A DNA stretch of 64,000 bases from Davidsoniella eucalypti. Lineage: Eukaryota > Ascomycota > Sordariomycetes > Microascales > Ceratocystidaceae. Below, piece after piece: positions 20,907-32,342 of this stretch; position 1 is the stretch's first letter; each line of letters begins with the position of its first letter. The position numbers and the translations under genes are program-made. The stretch spans positions 124,001-188,000 of the forward strand of contig RMBW01000018.1 in assembly GCA_004009845.1 (NCBI GenBank), read 5' to 3'. The notes beneath the pieces were generated by a model. The model did no database searches, was not told the origin of the DNA, and worked only from the letters and a program-made list of their open reading frames with translations.

Positions 20907-21590
20907 GTGGCAATGTCATATGGCTTCTAGACCAGGTTCTGACTGATGCTATTGGATATGACAGTGGGAGCCGATGACGTCCGAAGTTCGTTTAGGTAAT
21001 ATAGACATATATTTTCTAAGTTCAGCTGTCATAGCTATTAAGGGTATCTCTAGGCTTTTGGCCGAGGTTTATCATTATACCGTCAATATGCATAAATCAC
21101 GTATTAAGCCAAGCTAACAATCGCGTATATGTCTGTATAATGTATGTGCCTACTTTTCTACCAGATACAGTCGGTATAGAAGAAAAATATAGCATAATGT
21201 AAAACTTAATAGCTTCTATAACATATTCGGCTCTATACATAACTCTACGTTGTATATTTTCTGTTGATACACCCTTAGACTTTGGGTAACACGAATCAGC
21301 CTTCAAATATGACAAACACGTTATGATTAGAGTATATCCCCCAACTTTGTGACACTTCAATGGTAAGCAAGTATTGTTATAGACGTATAAAATGACCTGG
21401 TCTAAGAGGTCACGCTATAAATTGTACAACATTTACAGTCTGCCAACATCCTATAGGTTCGACGTACATCATCTCAAGGCACATAGATAAGGATAGCCAA
21501 ATTTATACCCGTAAGCATGTATGAATGGTATAGTTCATTCTACATGTAGAAATACATGCTGCATAAAGCTTTAGCATCGATGCCGTGTGA
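20907..21590. other. Gene-free AT-rich stretch
   Basis: Nothing recognisable. The 87-codon minus frame at 21097-21360 has no motif and an AT-driven composition (many Ile, Tyr and Lys). Confidence 0.45.
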
Positions 21591-21596
21591 TCGACC

Positions 21597-21932
21597 TCAC
21601 CGCACGGTTTCACGATCTACGAATTTGTCAGCTTTTTGAACACTGCGATCGCCGCCTATCCGATCCAGGCCCTTAAATATAATTGCTTCTCGAAGATTAA
21701 GCATTATGGTGTACCTCAGTTAATCAGGTCAAACCAACCGGCTGAAGAACTGCTTAGCCAAACTATACATGAATTGAAACAAGGGAATAGACTTAGACTC
21801 GGAATGTTCGATGCCGTAGAATGCATTGCCAAGAGCCCATTGTTTCGTAAAGAGTGTTCTTTTCTTTTTTTATTAGAACGTTATCGGTGGATTATCTGTA
21901 CGGACGGTACCTTGTCAATACCAACCTCCTAA
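21597..21932 (+). pseudogene. Possible gene relic of unknown family
   Basis: An open frame runs from just after a TGA near 21590 to the stop at 21932, with mixed, protein-like composition: FTIYEFVSFLNTAIAAYP, then EELLSQTIHELKQGN and LFRKECSFLFLLERYRW. There is no ATG near its start (the frame begins at TTG or earlier), no flanking exon I can connect, and no family I recognise. It may be an exon of a decayed gene. Confidence 0.25.
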
Positions 21933-23970
21933 TCGATCAAAGGACTATCTGTAGTCCGAAGGTAAGCCTCACGATAGCCTTACAACTGATAGCTGGCATG
22001 GCAAGGTACGATAGTAAATTCGCCGCCACATGAGAAATCAACTTTTGTGTGGCGTTCAAGTGGCATAACAAAAACGGAAAAGCAAAGAGAGAGGCGGAAA
22101 GTGAGAACGTTGTCAGTTTGGAAAGACAGAGTTGGGGTTTGACGCAACATGAGGCTAAAAGTTACAAAAACAGTTGTAAGATAGCAATGGCACCTGGAAA
22201 TATAACGCTACACTAGCACTGGAACACCCTGGCCATGTCGTGCCCCGAGCGAGAATGCATCCGGCTGGCTGGGCGGATACCCACAGGAGAGGAAAAGCGG
22301 CCTACTATGTAATTGTTATATGGTATAGTAGCAATCATGAGGACACGCTCGCCCTGCTTTCAGCTGGATGCAACATTGTTGGCTAGGAGCTCTGGCAGTA
22401 GTTTATAATTTCATAAAGGGCTTGGCTCTAAACAGGACCGAAACACTCCTAATCAAATAGGATTTGAAAAGTTAGAGTGTAAGTCTTGCGAATTTGTTAG
22501 TAGATAGCAAGAGCAAAACAAATGGGAAATCGGACCCGTGAGCGCGGGATGACGATATTGGAGGGGGGGAAAGGGGAAAGCATAAAAATAAGGGTAAGAA
22601 GAGAGTGTCAATGATACTTACTATTACCGGGTAGCAGTAACAACATGCGGACATGGATGTAGAATCGGAATAGATAGCAACAGAGTAGTGAGTATACTAA
22701 AAAAAAAAAAGCAGCCCAGACCCAAGCTTGTAGAAACAGGGCAAGGCATGAGAAACCTAGCGGCAAAAGGCTTGTGCATGTTTAGAGTTCCCAGACTAGA
22801 TCTTGAGACCAAGGTCTCAATAAACAAAAACAAAGCATTGAGGTGGCTGCCCGGGCTTGTCACTGTGTTGCTACGTTGCTAGCCACAATTTTCTTCAAAA
22901 CTTGGCATCCCTACTTGAGGTAACCTTTTCTTGCTCTCTGTCTCTCTCTTCTCAGGAGACTAACCAAGACGCAGATTGGTTGATTTATGATATGCTTCGT
23001 CATCGTTGCTGGAGAGTTCTTTAGCAATAGGACTCAGCAGGCCTATCGAGAACGAGTCTTGTTTCCACAATTCGGCCGGCAGCACGAATCCCTAAACGAA
23101 TCCATGTTAGCTTATCGTTGGATTATGGCTCGCTGGTTTTTTATATATATATTTTTAATATATTTTTATTTTTAGAAGAACGATGCTGCCCCGTTAACCT
23201 ATCTGCTATGTATCTAGCCAATCAACCAGCCAGTAGCTAGTGCTTGAATTAGCAGAAATCGGTCTATTTCTCATGCTAGTTCATGCCAGCCCCTTCTCCC
23301 TTCCCTTTTTCTTCTAGGCATAGCATATCACATCACACCCCTGGGTCAAGGATGATTGAAGGACGGGCAAGAAGAAGACGATGATGATGAAGAAGCGATG
23401 GCGAAGTGTCTAGTGGGAAGTTTTACCGGCATAATTTATCCGGGCATTGAAACAGGCGCTATAAGAATATGCAGATGGAAAGAGAGCATGATGAAGAGAT
23501 GTTGATGGTAGATCGAAAGGCAAAAAAACTTCTCTAGTTCCAGTGATGTTGTTTAGCGCAAACACCGAAAATTGCTAATGCAGATGGGAAGCCTTTCTAT
23601 TTCTGCCACGACAGCTCCTTCCCCTGTTGTGAAAACCAAAACAAACAGATCCGCTCACAAAACGGCAAGCGCCTGTTGAAAGGAAAGCCTGGCCAGCAGT
23701 TGCTCGAGATTCTGGCCAATCCATAGGCCAAGTTGCTGCTGCGCCCCGCTTTTGGGTCGGCACTTTTCAAAGAACCGTGGCGTTGTAGCCTCTATCTTTC
23801 TTCCAATTTTTTCTTTAATTTTTTTTTCTCCCAGCAATAGCATAGCTACTAGGACCAGAAACAACAGCGCCATCTCTGCTAAACAAAGCCTAAGCGGAGC
23901 CTAACCAAGGAGCCCAGCTGTACTTTAGTTACTATAGCGACTTTGTACTTCAACTTGACATTCTTGTGAC
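21933..23970. other. Gene-free stretch upstream of cdc42
   Basis: AT-rich with purine-rich runs around 22070-22570. Short frames on both strands are of low complexity or antisense to pyrimidine tracts. I see nothing I can call. Confidence 0.45.
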
Positions 23971-24476
23971 TTGCCTTGCGTCTCTCCAACCCAGGACTTT
24001 CTAGCTTTCTCTTCCTCTTTTCCTCCCTATCCTTCTGGAACTTTGGTACTTTGTTTTCACCTGCCTTTTTTTCCTCCTCTTCTCACCTCTAGACCACCTT
24101 CTTCTTTCTCTTCGGCGGCGCTGTCTGCATCAGATCAACCAACTGCAACTTCACTGCACACTGACCCCATCCATCCAGCCATCTCCACTCACCACAACAC
24201 CGCACAATCCAATCTAGTCCATCCATATCCAAAGCCACTCCAAAAACTGCCCGCGCCGAGCTCAGCCTTCTCCCAGCTCTGCTCCGTCCGGCGTTCTTCT
24301 GCCATTTAGCTCTATTTCCCGAGTTTTCCCAGAGCCTCCATCCGCCTTCGACCTCGTTTCTATCCCTCTGCCTTGCCGGAGCTTCAAGCTAGATCTTATC
24401 TTCCCTCGTGCTATCATCGCTCTCGCCATACCAGCCCCGAGCTTAGCCTTCTCAGTCCATCTATAATCTATACACA
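23971..24476 (+). promoter_or_regulatory. Pyrimidine-rich promoter/leader of cdc42
   Basis: The 500 bases before the cdc42 ATG are C/T-rich (CTCTTTTCCTCC, CACACCACC-like blocks), typical of fungal core promoters that start downstream of CT tracts. The ATG context is CACAATGG. A 112-codon frame inside is an artefact of the CT-rich composition. Confidence 0.55.
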
Positions 24477-25736
24477 ATGGTTGTCGCCACCATCAAGTAC
24501 GTATCATCGAAATGCCCTGCATCCATCGACCTTTCCACTAGCTAGTCAGCTGGCCAACCATCAGCTGCCCGAAGCATGCTGCAGTACGCAGTACAAATTC
24601 TGTCGGTACTCGTTGCTTACCACTGCGGCCCGGACACCGGACACGCCATATATGTGCTGTCGTTCACCGCCTATCGAGAGACTATATTTATTGCTGTTGC
24701 TGCCGGTGCCTCTAATTTTGCCGTTACTGTTGCTGCTGCTGCCGCTGTTGTTTTGTTATCGTTGCTGAGTCCGCCACTTTCCAAGCTACTACAAACTACA
24801 ACTTAATGTGGAAGTGTCAGTATCGAGCCATATAGATAGCCTTTTGCCAGCACCTATGCACCAGCTTTTTATTTTTTTATTTTTTTATTGCTGCTGAAGG
24901 CTACTCGAAGCTTGTATACATGCACACGATATCAATTCTAACGGGCTAATACTAGCTTGCCCATCTTTTGAATTGAATACCCCACGTATACTAACATGTA
25001 TTCTATTGTTTAGGTGTGTCGTCGTCGGTGACGGTGCCGTCGGTAAGACGTGTCTACTTATCAGTTATACTACCAACAAGTTCCCATCCGAATATGTGCC
25101 TACAGTCTTTGACAATTATGCCGTCACTGTTATGTGAGTCTCGTCTCCCTTCCAATAGGCACCCTCACAACGCCAACTAGGCGCCGTATCTAATGCATTT
25201 CTACCATTAGGATCGGTGATGAACCATACACTCTCGGCCTATTCGATACCGCCGGTCAAGAAGATTATGATCGTCTTCGTCCACTGTCATACCCCCAGAC
25301 CGACGTTTTCCTGGTGTGCTTTAGTGTCACATCCCCCGCATCGTTTGAAAACGTCCGCGAGAAGTGGTTCCCCGAAGTCCATCATCACTGCCCTGGCGTG
25401 CCCTGCCTGATAGTCGGCACTCAAGTCGATTTGAGACACGACGCAAGTGTCCGCGAGAAACTGTCGAAGCAAAAGATGGAACCCGTGAAGCGTGAGGACG
25501 GTGAGCGTATGGCTAAGGACCTTGGTGCTGTCAAGTACGTGGAATGCAGCGCCCTGACTCAGTACAAGCTGAAAGATGTATTCGATGAGGTAAGAATCTT
25601 GCTATTTTTTTTTTTTTGCACAAAAACATGACGTGAATCATACTGACATGTGCAATTCCTCGGAATCTAGGCCATCGTTGCGGCTCTGGAACCTCCTGCT
25701 CCTAAGAAGAAGCAGCACAAGTGCACCATTCTGTAG
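24477..25736 (+). CDS. cdc42: Rho-family GTPase Cdc42
   Basis: This 194-aa GTPase directs actin, septins and exocytosis at growth sites and hyphal tips. Four exons: 24477-24496, 25014-25133, 25211-25589 and 25671-25736. Intron 1 is long (517 nt) with a consensus TACTAAC near 24990; introns 2 and 3 are 77 and 81 nt. Motifs seen: P-loop GDGAVGKT (residues 10-17), effector loop YVPTVFDNYAV, switch II DTAGQEDYDRLRPLSYP, GTQVDL in place of TKxD (normal for Cdc42), and the SAL box in YVECSALTQ. A polybasic tail (KKKQH) precedes the CaaX box CTIL, whose Leu predicts geranylgeranylation and membrane attachment. FENVREKWFPEVHHHCPGVP and the SYPQTDVFLVCFS block separate it from Rac and Rho1. Confidence 0.97.
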
Positions 25737-28397
25737 AAGAACAATATGTGCTTTAAAACACTCTCTTGTTGCTTGGCTCAAACCTTCGCTTCGTTGCGCC
25801 TGGCTTTGCGCCTTTTTGTTATTCTCTGTTATTTCTTTTTGCACAGCAATCGACAATGACGGTCTTGGTCCTTTTTCTTTTTTTTCTCTTTATCATTATC
25901 CCAGAGAGGATAAAACATACCTCTTTTTTTTTCTTTTTTCTTTCTCCCCTCTTCTGTTGCTGGGCCAGGCTTGTTTGCTTACTTTTTGCAATTCTCTCAT
26001 CTTCGTTTACGCTCACACAAACACTCTCAACCGCCCACGCACCACATCATCTCTTCCAATTTACTCAACCACCAGCCCGGACTGCGATGACGACGATGAC
26101 GACGACACTCCCATGGCTTCGATACCCTACTTTCATTTTCTTTTAACTTCTTTAAATCACATCTTTCTCTACTACATCTGATGCGCTACTACTGCGACGT
26201 ATTTCAACATGATGACTAGAACGCAAGCAAGCCTTGCTGTTTCCCGTGAACCATTTTCTTTCTGATCAACCAACTAGCCACTCGGATCCCAACTAATAAG
26301 CTATATAACGATATGCTCGACTACATACGTATACATGATACCTCCTGCCATCGATATTCATCATTGCTATGGTTACTGTATCATAAAGTAGTCTTGGTAA
26401 TAGCAGTGGTACTTTGATATGCCTTTCGATCTCGCGATGAAACAAGACGGTCAGCTGCACTTCTCTGATACATTGTGATACTGGATACCAACCACATCTT
26501 ATCAGTACCGAGTAGATACCATTGCCATCAAGACTCTTTCTACTAGCATATTGCCTCTGTCAATTTTGCAAGGCATTTCCAAATCAGCCCAATTAATAGT
26601 TGATGTTAGTAGCAAGCTAAATCTAGGCTATGATACTGTCATTGTTTAGTAGCATTTTTCTTTCTGTCAATCCAATGATATCTATTCAATAATATCAATG
26701 ACACGTTAGACAGTATATCGCTTTCTTTTCACTACTATACCACCAATCATTTTGTCGTTCTTTCTTTTCATGCCGCTTTGTATGATCAGATTACTCGTTA
26801 GTATACGAAAGCAGAAAAGATACTGATATTTCCCTAAGACATCACGCAGCAATGCTATTCTTTTCATTTCGGTCTTATCGAAGATACATATGCATGTATG
26901 GACACACCATGTGATTTCGCCTATCGCATCACCTAGAAAGCTTGGCGGGCAAGTCGTCCAAGAATTATGACACAGGCAGAAAAGTAGCTTCGGTGGCGTG
27001 TACAGCATAATGGACGGCACGAGGCCGATCGGGCATGGGATCTATTGTTGGAATATGTATCAAGCAGTTGTAGTAGGAACAGTACTAGGTTTAGTTCGTT
27101 CTAGTCCTTTAGCTAGTAGTATTTGCTGTGATTTGTTTACAACTTGCCATATCATTTGACATAATATTCTTCATCTTTTGTATCTAGCCATGTGCCTTTT
27201 GATTTATATTTATATATATATATATTCTACCATACTGAATCTAACTTTCTCTGAAACTAAATGTTGATATTCCAAGTATCACATGTTATTTAAGATCGAT
27301 ACCCCTTCATTTCTGCCAGCTTCATGTATCTTGCTATGTTTATTCGTCCTACTGCTAAAAATATAGTTAGGCAATTAGTTAGTTATACGATCAACTAATT
27401 AACTAACTATATTATATATTGTAAATCTGCTATTGTCACAAAACTAAGTCTGATAGTATATTCACTTTGTAGGCAGGTAACGTATGGGATACGATGGCTT
27501 ATACTTACTAAGAGTGATAAAATACATGTAACATTTCTCCCACACAGGATAGCACAAGGGTACTTTCTGTGTATGGCAAGTTACACGTATGAGATATGTT
27601 GCCTCTTTAAACTCCCTCTAGCCTCAATTTTATTGTGATATATGACAAAGCTAAAACCCCAGCTATTGAGTAGATGACATGAGACCCTCTTATCTGAGTA
27701 ATTCAAGCAAAATTAATACTTGATATAAAATCTCTGTATTTTTCACAACAAGCCTCACCCAAGTCAAAAGAACTTTTGAAGCTGAAAACATTGTGCCCGC
27801 TTTTTTCCATTTGCTTTAGTGGCCACATGAAGGATAAAACGCAAAGGCGACTTAATGTTGCTGCTGCTTACTCAAGTCTTTGGGTTTGTAGCGCCACGTC
27901 AGAGTTTGTCATGTATGCCGACAAAGGAAGACCTGCTACTTTTTCAGCCCAAATTGTCTCTCCGTTGCCACCGACATCTCACGTCGAAATACATCACTAA
28001 AGAATACTTTTCTATCATGTCTTGATTTAGAAGATTATAGAACCGTACCATAAATGTACAACAATCAAGAAAACAACCAAAAGACCGCCGATGATGTAAC
28101 AACATGCAAACCAAACTAGACGATGTGGAGTTAAAATCAACAAAAACTACCGATCGGCGTGGGATATCGTAACTTCCAAGACCGAACCGATGCCAAAGGA
28201 GGACAAAGAGAGAAATGACGTAGACATAGTGGTCGAAATGCTCGACAGTCACAAGGCAAAAAAGCCTAACGGCGGGATTTTTTTAAGCCGAGCTATCGTC
28301 TCTGTAACACCAGTAAACCTTCTGTCATTTTGTTTGTGTCACTAACACAACATTGGATTCACATATACAAATGGCAGGTAACAAAAAAAAAAACGTA
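25737..28397. other. Long intergenic stretch between cdc42 and the AIG2-like gene
   Basis: The first 400 bases are the T-rich cdc42 3' UTR. The remainder is AT-rich and gene-free. It contains a foldback hairpin at 27361-27412, listed separately. The frames at 25633-26181 and 26706-27020 have no coding signature. Confidence 0.5.
27361..27412. repeat. AT-rich foldback (20-bp inverted repeat, 12-nt loop)
   Basis: Arm 27361-27380 (ATATAGTTAGGCAATTAGTT) pairs with 27393-27412 (AACTAATTAACTAACTATAT) at 18 of 20 positions, with a 12-nt loop between. It could be a remnant of a small foldback element, a transcription terminator-like hairpin, or chance in AT-rich DNA. Confidence 0.6.
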
Positions 28398-28458
28398 TTA
28401 CGCCAGCCTACCAAGAGATGAAATCCGATTGACAGAGGGGTTAGGGAGGTGGAGGGAC

Positions 28459-29220
28459 TTACTTTAGCATATATTCAAGGTGTGGAAGGCTGCGAAAGCC
28501 CAACTCTTTGACGAGCCGACAGACGGTGGCCTTCTTGCTCTTCTGGCGCCACTCTTCCAGATCGAAACGACCGTCGGTAATCTCTACACCCTCGGCCGCC
28601 ACAAAGATCAGGCCGCGGCCCTTCTCGTGAGAACCTGCGAGCGTTATCTCGCAGACGGTAGTGACATAGGTATCGCCCTCATATGCTTCCAGGCACTCGA
28701 CGGCAGCGTGAGTAGGTGCCATGAAGCACTTCCCCACCATGCGGTTTGGCATACCGCAGCGAGTGGCATGGATTGCCGAAGGGAAGACACGCCACATCTT
28801 GGCCTCGAAGCCATCGACTGTGGCATCAAGTAGGACGGGAGTGGTGGCCGTGTTGGAGCCCATCTGCGCAATATCCGGGTCCATGAGGGATCCATAAAAG
28901 AACATGGGAATTGGCAATCGCCAAGTCCGGATCTCCTCCATGCTGACCGTCTGGATGGGCTTAGGAGCCCGTTGAACGCGAACACTGGCGTTAGCGTGCT
29001 CAAAGGCGCGGTGGATGGCTGTGTCATCGTCATCTTCATCGATGACTATGTTCTCAGGCTGGTCGGGAGGGTTGTAGGCGAAAAATTCACCGTCATCCGA
29101 GGAGAAATACATCTCATTCTCCTCCATGAGGTCAGGTGAGGTAGACCGTGAGGTCGATGAGCCTCCCCATATGCTCATGGCGACAGAAGTGCCGACTGAC
29201 GCCGAGTCGTAAGAAGACAT
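28459..29220 (-). CDS. Gamma-glutamylcyclotransferase/AIG2-like protein
   Basis: A 253-aa minus-strand frame, ATG at 29220. Residues 1-90 are an acidic, Ser-rich, probably disordered tail. The AIG2-like fold starts at residue 103: PMFFYGSLMDP (substrate loop FYGSL, 108-112), then RMVGKCF and the ECLEAYEGDTY block with the likely catalytic Glu at 181. Family members act on gamma-glutamyl peptides or amines, or in fungi are called AIG2-like proteins of unknown substrate; the exact reaction here is not determined. The stop TAA overlaps a perfect GTAAGT. A 55-nt intron (28462-28408, with CCTAACC branch point and GGTAG acceptor) would instead end the protein as MLKLA with a stop at 28398-28400, so the C-terminal residue or two are uncertain. 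Confidence 0.85.
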   Translation of the reverse strand: MSSYDSASVGTSVAMSIWGGSSTSRSTSPDLMEENEMYFSSDDGEFFAYNPPDQPENIVIDEDDDDTAIHRAFEHANASVRVQRAPKPIQTVSMEEIRTWRLPIPMFFYGSLMDPDIAQMGSNTATTPVLLDATVDGFEAKMWRVFPSAIHATRCGMPNRMVGKCFMAPTHAAVECLEAYEGDTYVTTVCEITLAGSHEKGRGLIFVAAEGVEITDGRFDLEEWRQKSKKATVCRLVKELGFRSLPHLEYMLK

Positions 29221-32200
29221 AGCTTTGTGATAATGGAAGTTATTAGATGTATAGAAAGAAAGAAGGGAAAGGACTGAAGAAGACGAAAATATAAAGATGA
29301 AGAAGAACTGTGTTTGTGAGGGAGAACTGTTGAAGGAAGAATCATGAGAGAAAAAAAAGCGGCACGTAGAGGGCGTAGGGTATTTATACTAATAGCTTGC
29401 TCTGGTAACCTCAGACAATAGCAGCTCAAAATCATGGCGTGCCATACAAGTGTCCAGAGGGAGACCTGCCAAATATGTGCTGCGTAAAACAGCAGTATCT
29501 GTTATAGAATAAGACGAGCATAGGCCAATGTGTATAGTTTTTGGGTCTCACTCACGAAACCACTACTATGAAGCACTTACTCTATACGCGAGGAGAGGAG
29601 GGTCCTCATAATTCTTCAAGTCAGGGTACAAGGCCGTCCTTTATTGTAACCAATATTACTTAATGGGCGGCCATATCTATATATTCGTTCGATAAAATCT
29701 AAGTTGTTTTTGCTTTTCTTACACCGCCTTAGGCAAAAGGGAACTTTGTGTGAGTAGAACAAACAGCATGTTTTCTTTTTCGAGGCGAGATGGGTTGCTA
29801 AGTGATATGATGACGTGCGTTTGCTATAATGCAGGACAAAGTATCGGCAAAGCTTATGGGCCACTCTCGACTATTGTGCCCAAGCAACGATCTGTAGGCT
29901 TAGAACTATTATCTGAATTCGAAGAATGTAAATTATCAGACTAGGAAGGACTCTTTTACTACTAGTTGCTACATCGGGGTAAGGAAAAATGGTAGTAGGA
30001 GCAGAAGAAGTAAACCTGAACTCATAATCTAAGCCCTCCTCCCTAGCTTCGCTGTTGGGTGAAACGAGGCCGAGTTTTTTGTCTGTGGAAACCCGGGTGG
30101 TACTTTCTATCGATTTCTTAATTAGTCCTATTGCATATAGGGCGTACTTGTTCTTTTATATTCTGGTCTTGCGAAACTACCTTTTATAGTCTAAGTTAAA
30201 TGCTTATATCTTACCATAAGAGAATATTTTCACTCATCATACTAGTGAACATATGTCTATGCCGTGTCTCTGTTTTCATTGCTTATATCTATATACTAAT
30301 GATCTAACTCGTCTGATTATTCAGCCTCAAAATAGGAGGATTATATGAAGACCTCCCTTGAGGCGTAAATTCAACTCGCTAAGACCAGAAACGTTTACTG
30401 CCGTTTTATTAGTTCCTGCGTTTGTTTTTTTGTGTGCACTGTACTTTTAGAGCCCTATGACTAGCCATGAAAATGTTGTTAGGTATGTACATACATATGT
30501 AGTATGTGGAATTGACAGTCTCAAGACCAAATACACAAAAAGATGTACTATTCCCCTCTTGTTTGTAACCAATAAGCTGCTCCTTCGTCTTTGCCAATGG
30601 TATTCTAGAACACAGTCACGGATATGCTATGGCTTGATGTGCCCGGCTATGATGCTTCTGATTTGATGTCTCCAGCACCTTCATTGTTTTCAATAAACAG
30701 AAAAGGGAAAATACAAAGTCGAATAATCAGCCATTTGCTTCCTGTATTGATACACAACAGTTTGTGTAGATATTACATTGTTATATAACCGCCTGTGTTA
30801 CCTTCTCTAAAGCTTCTACCCGCTAATACGGGCTCTTATATTGCAGTATATCAAGCCTGCTTAATTTTAGGTACACTGTTGCATTATCGTCGGCCAAATG
30901 TCGTCAGTGGCTCTATCTTATCGACCAGTAATTATTGAAAAGCTTATTCTATAGAGTTGTCCTGCCCTCCATCTTTTTTTCTCTTGCTAACATATGGACT
31001 TATGTTATGTCTCTCTCGTATAGCCAAGTGCGGGAGGGTACATATTTACTATATTTCTAACAAGAAACATAGCATATAAGATTGCAGGAGACTTTATACT
31101 TATGAGCACATACGAGATTGCAAAATCTTACACGGGAGTTAAATATGAATCTCGCAGGTTTTGATGTCAGATACCTAGTACTAGGGTCTGGGGTTAATTG
31201 CACCTAATATATATCGTAGTCAAAGAGACTATCCTGGTGTAACAACTTATGTCACATTAGAATGATGTTCAAAGAATAAGGATTCAATCTACCAACGTGA
31301 AATAAATGAAAAGGCATGCGATATTCCAAGTACATTGTCGAGCAAAACTAGCAGACTTTGGCTGGCTATGTGGCTGTTATTGGCTTCATGCAGGAGAGTC
31401 ATTATCTTGGATGCGACATCAGCCATTCTAGGGATTGTTCCCTTCACATAGATGATGCATAGACCGGGTGCAAGTGGAATTCGGAGGTTTTCATACAAAG
31501 CGTATATTACAAGATATGTCTAGGTTGTAGGTTGTCGATACAACCACGACTATAACACGATGGAACAAACATTGTCATAATGGCTGAGCCTCTAAAAGCC
31601 GTCATTTGTTGAGTATATTACTCGATGAAATATGATAAGACGACATATGACTCAATCTGGAGTCTTACCCTTCATCGTCTCGGGATGCCGTGGTAATACG
31701 CAAAGCTTATCGCTTCATAAGGGGCCAGCTCTATTTGCGTGTTTAGGGTTGATTTTCAAACTAGTCACAGTTGCACAAATGAAGCCGTAAGCTGATAACA
31801 ATATCTGCAGACAAGAAAATGTAGGGTTAGTCTGCCAAAATTCCTTATCAGTTGCGCCTGGGATTAAGTGCATCAAGTTTCAAATGTCCCAGTTGAAGCA
31901 GGTGCCTGAGCGGCGGAGTCTACAAAGTGGGAGTAGTTACTTCGGCAGTGTGAGTCACCCCACCAGAATATCCTAGAGATAGCGAGAACCACTACATAAA
32001 AAAAGCAGTAGTTGCCAGGAAACTCTTATTCAGGGCATCCCCACAACTAAAGCCTAGTAACTGCCCCGCCAGCGAGCAATCACTTTAATGGGTAATCGAA
32101 TTAGGCCTTAAATCCAAGCTCCCCTCAATCCGATCGTTCTAGTCTGTTTTTTTTTCATCATCAACGCCAATTTTGCATTGTTCTATTGCATTTTGCCAGT

Positions 32201-32342
32201 AGTTTTGTTTTATTTGCTGCTTGAGGACTAGATTCCCATCAGATAACTTCTTCAGTTTCGTTTTCTTGGTCTTTGTACGGCAATTACTGCCATTATCACC
32301 ACCACCAACCCACGTCCAACACCCATATATATACAACTCAAC
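29221..32342. other. Intergenic: AIG2-like promoter, gene-free AT-rich stretch, AsnRS promoter
   Basis: The left 200 bases are the AIG2-like promoter and leader. The middle is AT-rich, and its frames (29750-29944, 30457-30666, 31289-31498) are short and unrelated to any family I know. The last 200 bases are the T-rich AsnRS promoter, with a CACCACCAACC block close to the ATG. Confidence 0.5.

Noticed and set aside
25633..26181. 182-codon frame overlapping the end of cdc42
   Set aside because: Different frame from the spliced Cdc42 exon 4, T-rich 3' UTR artefact.
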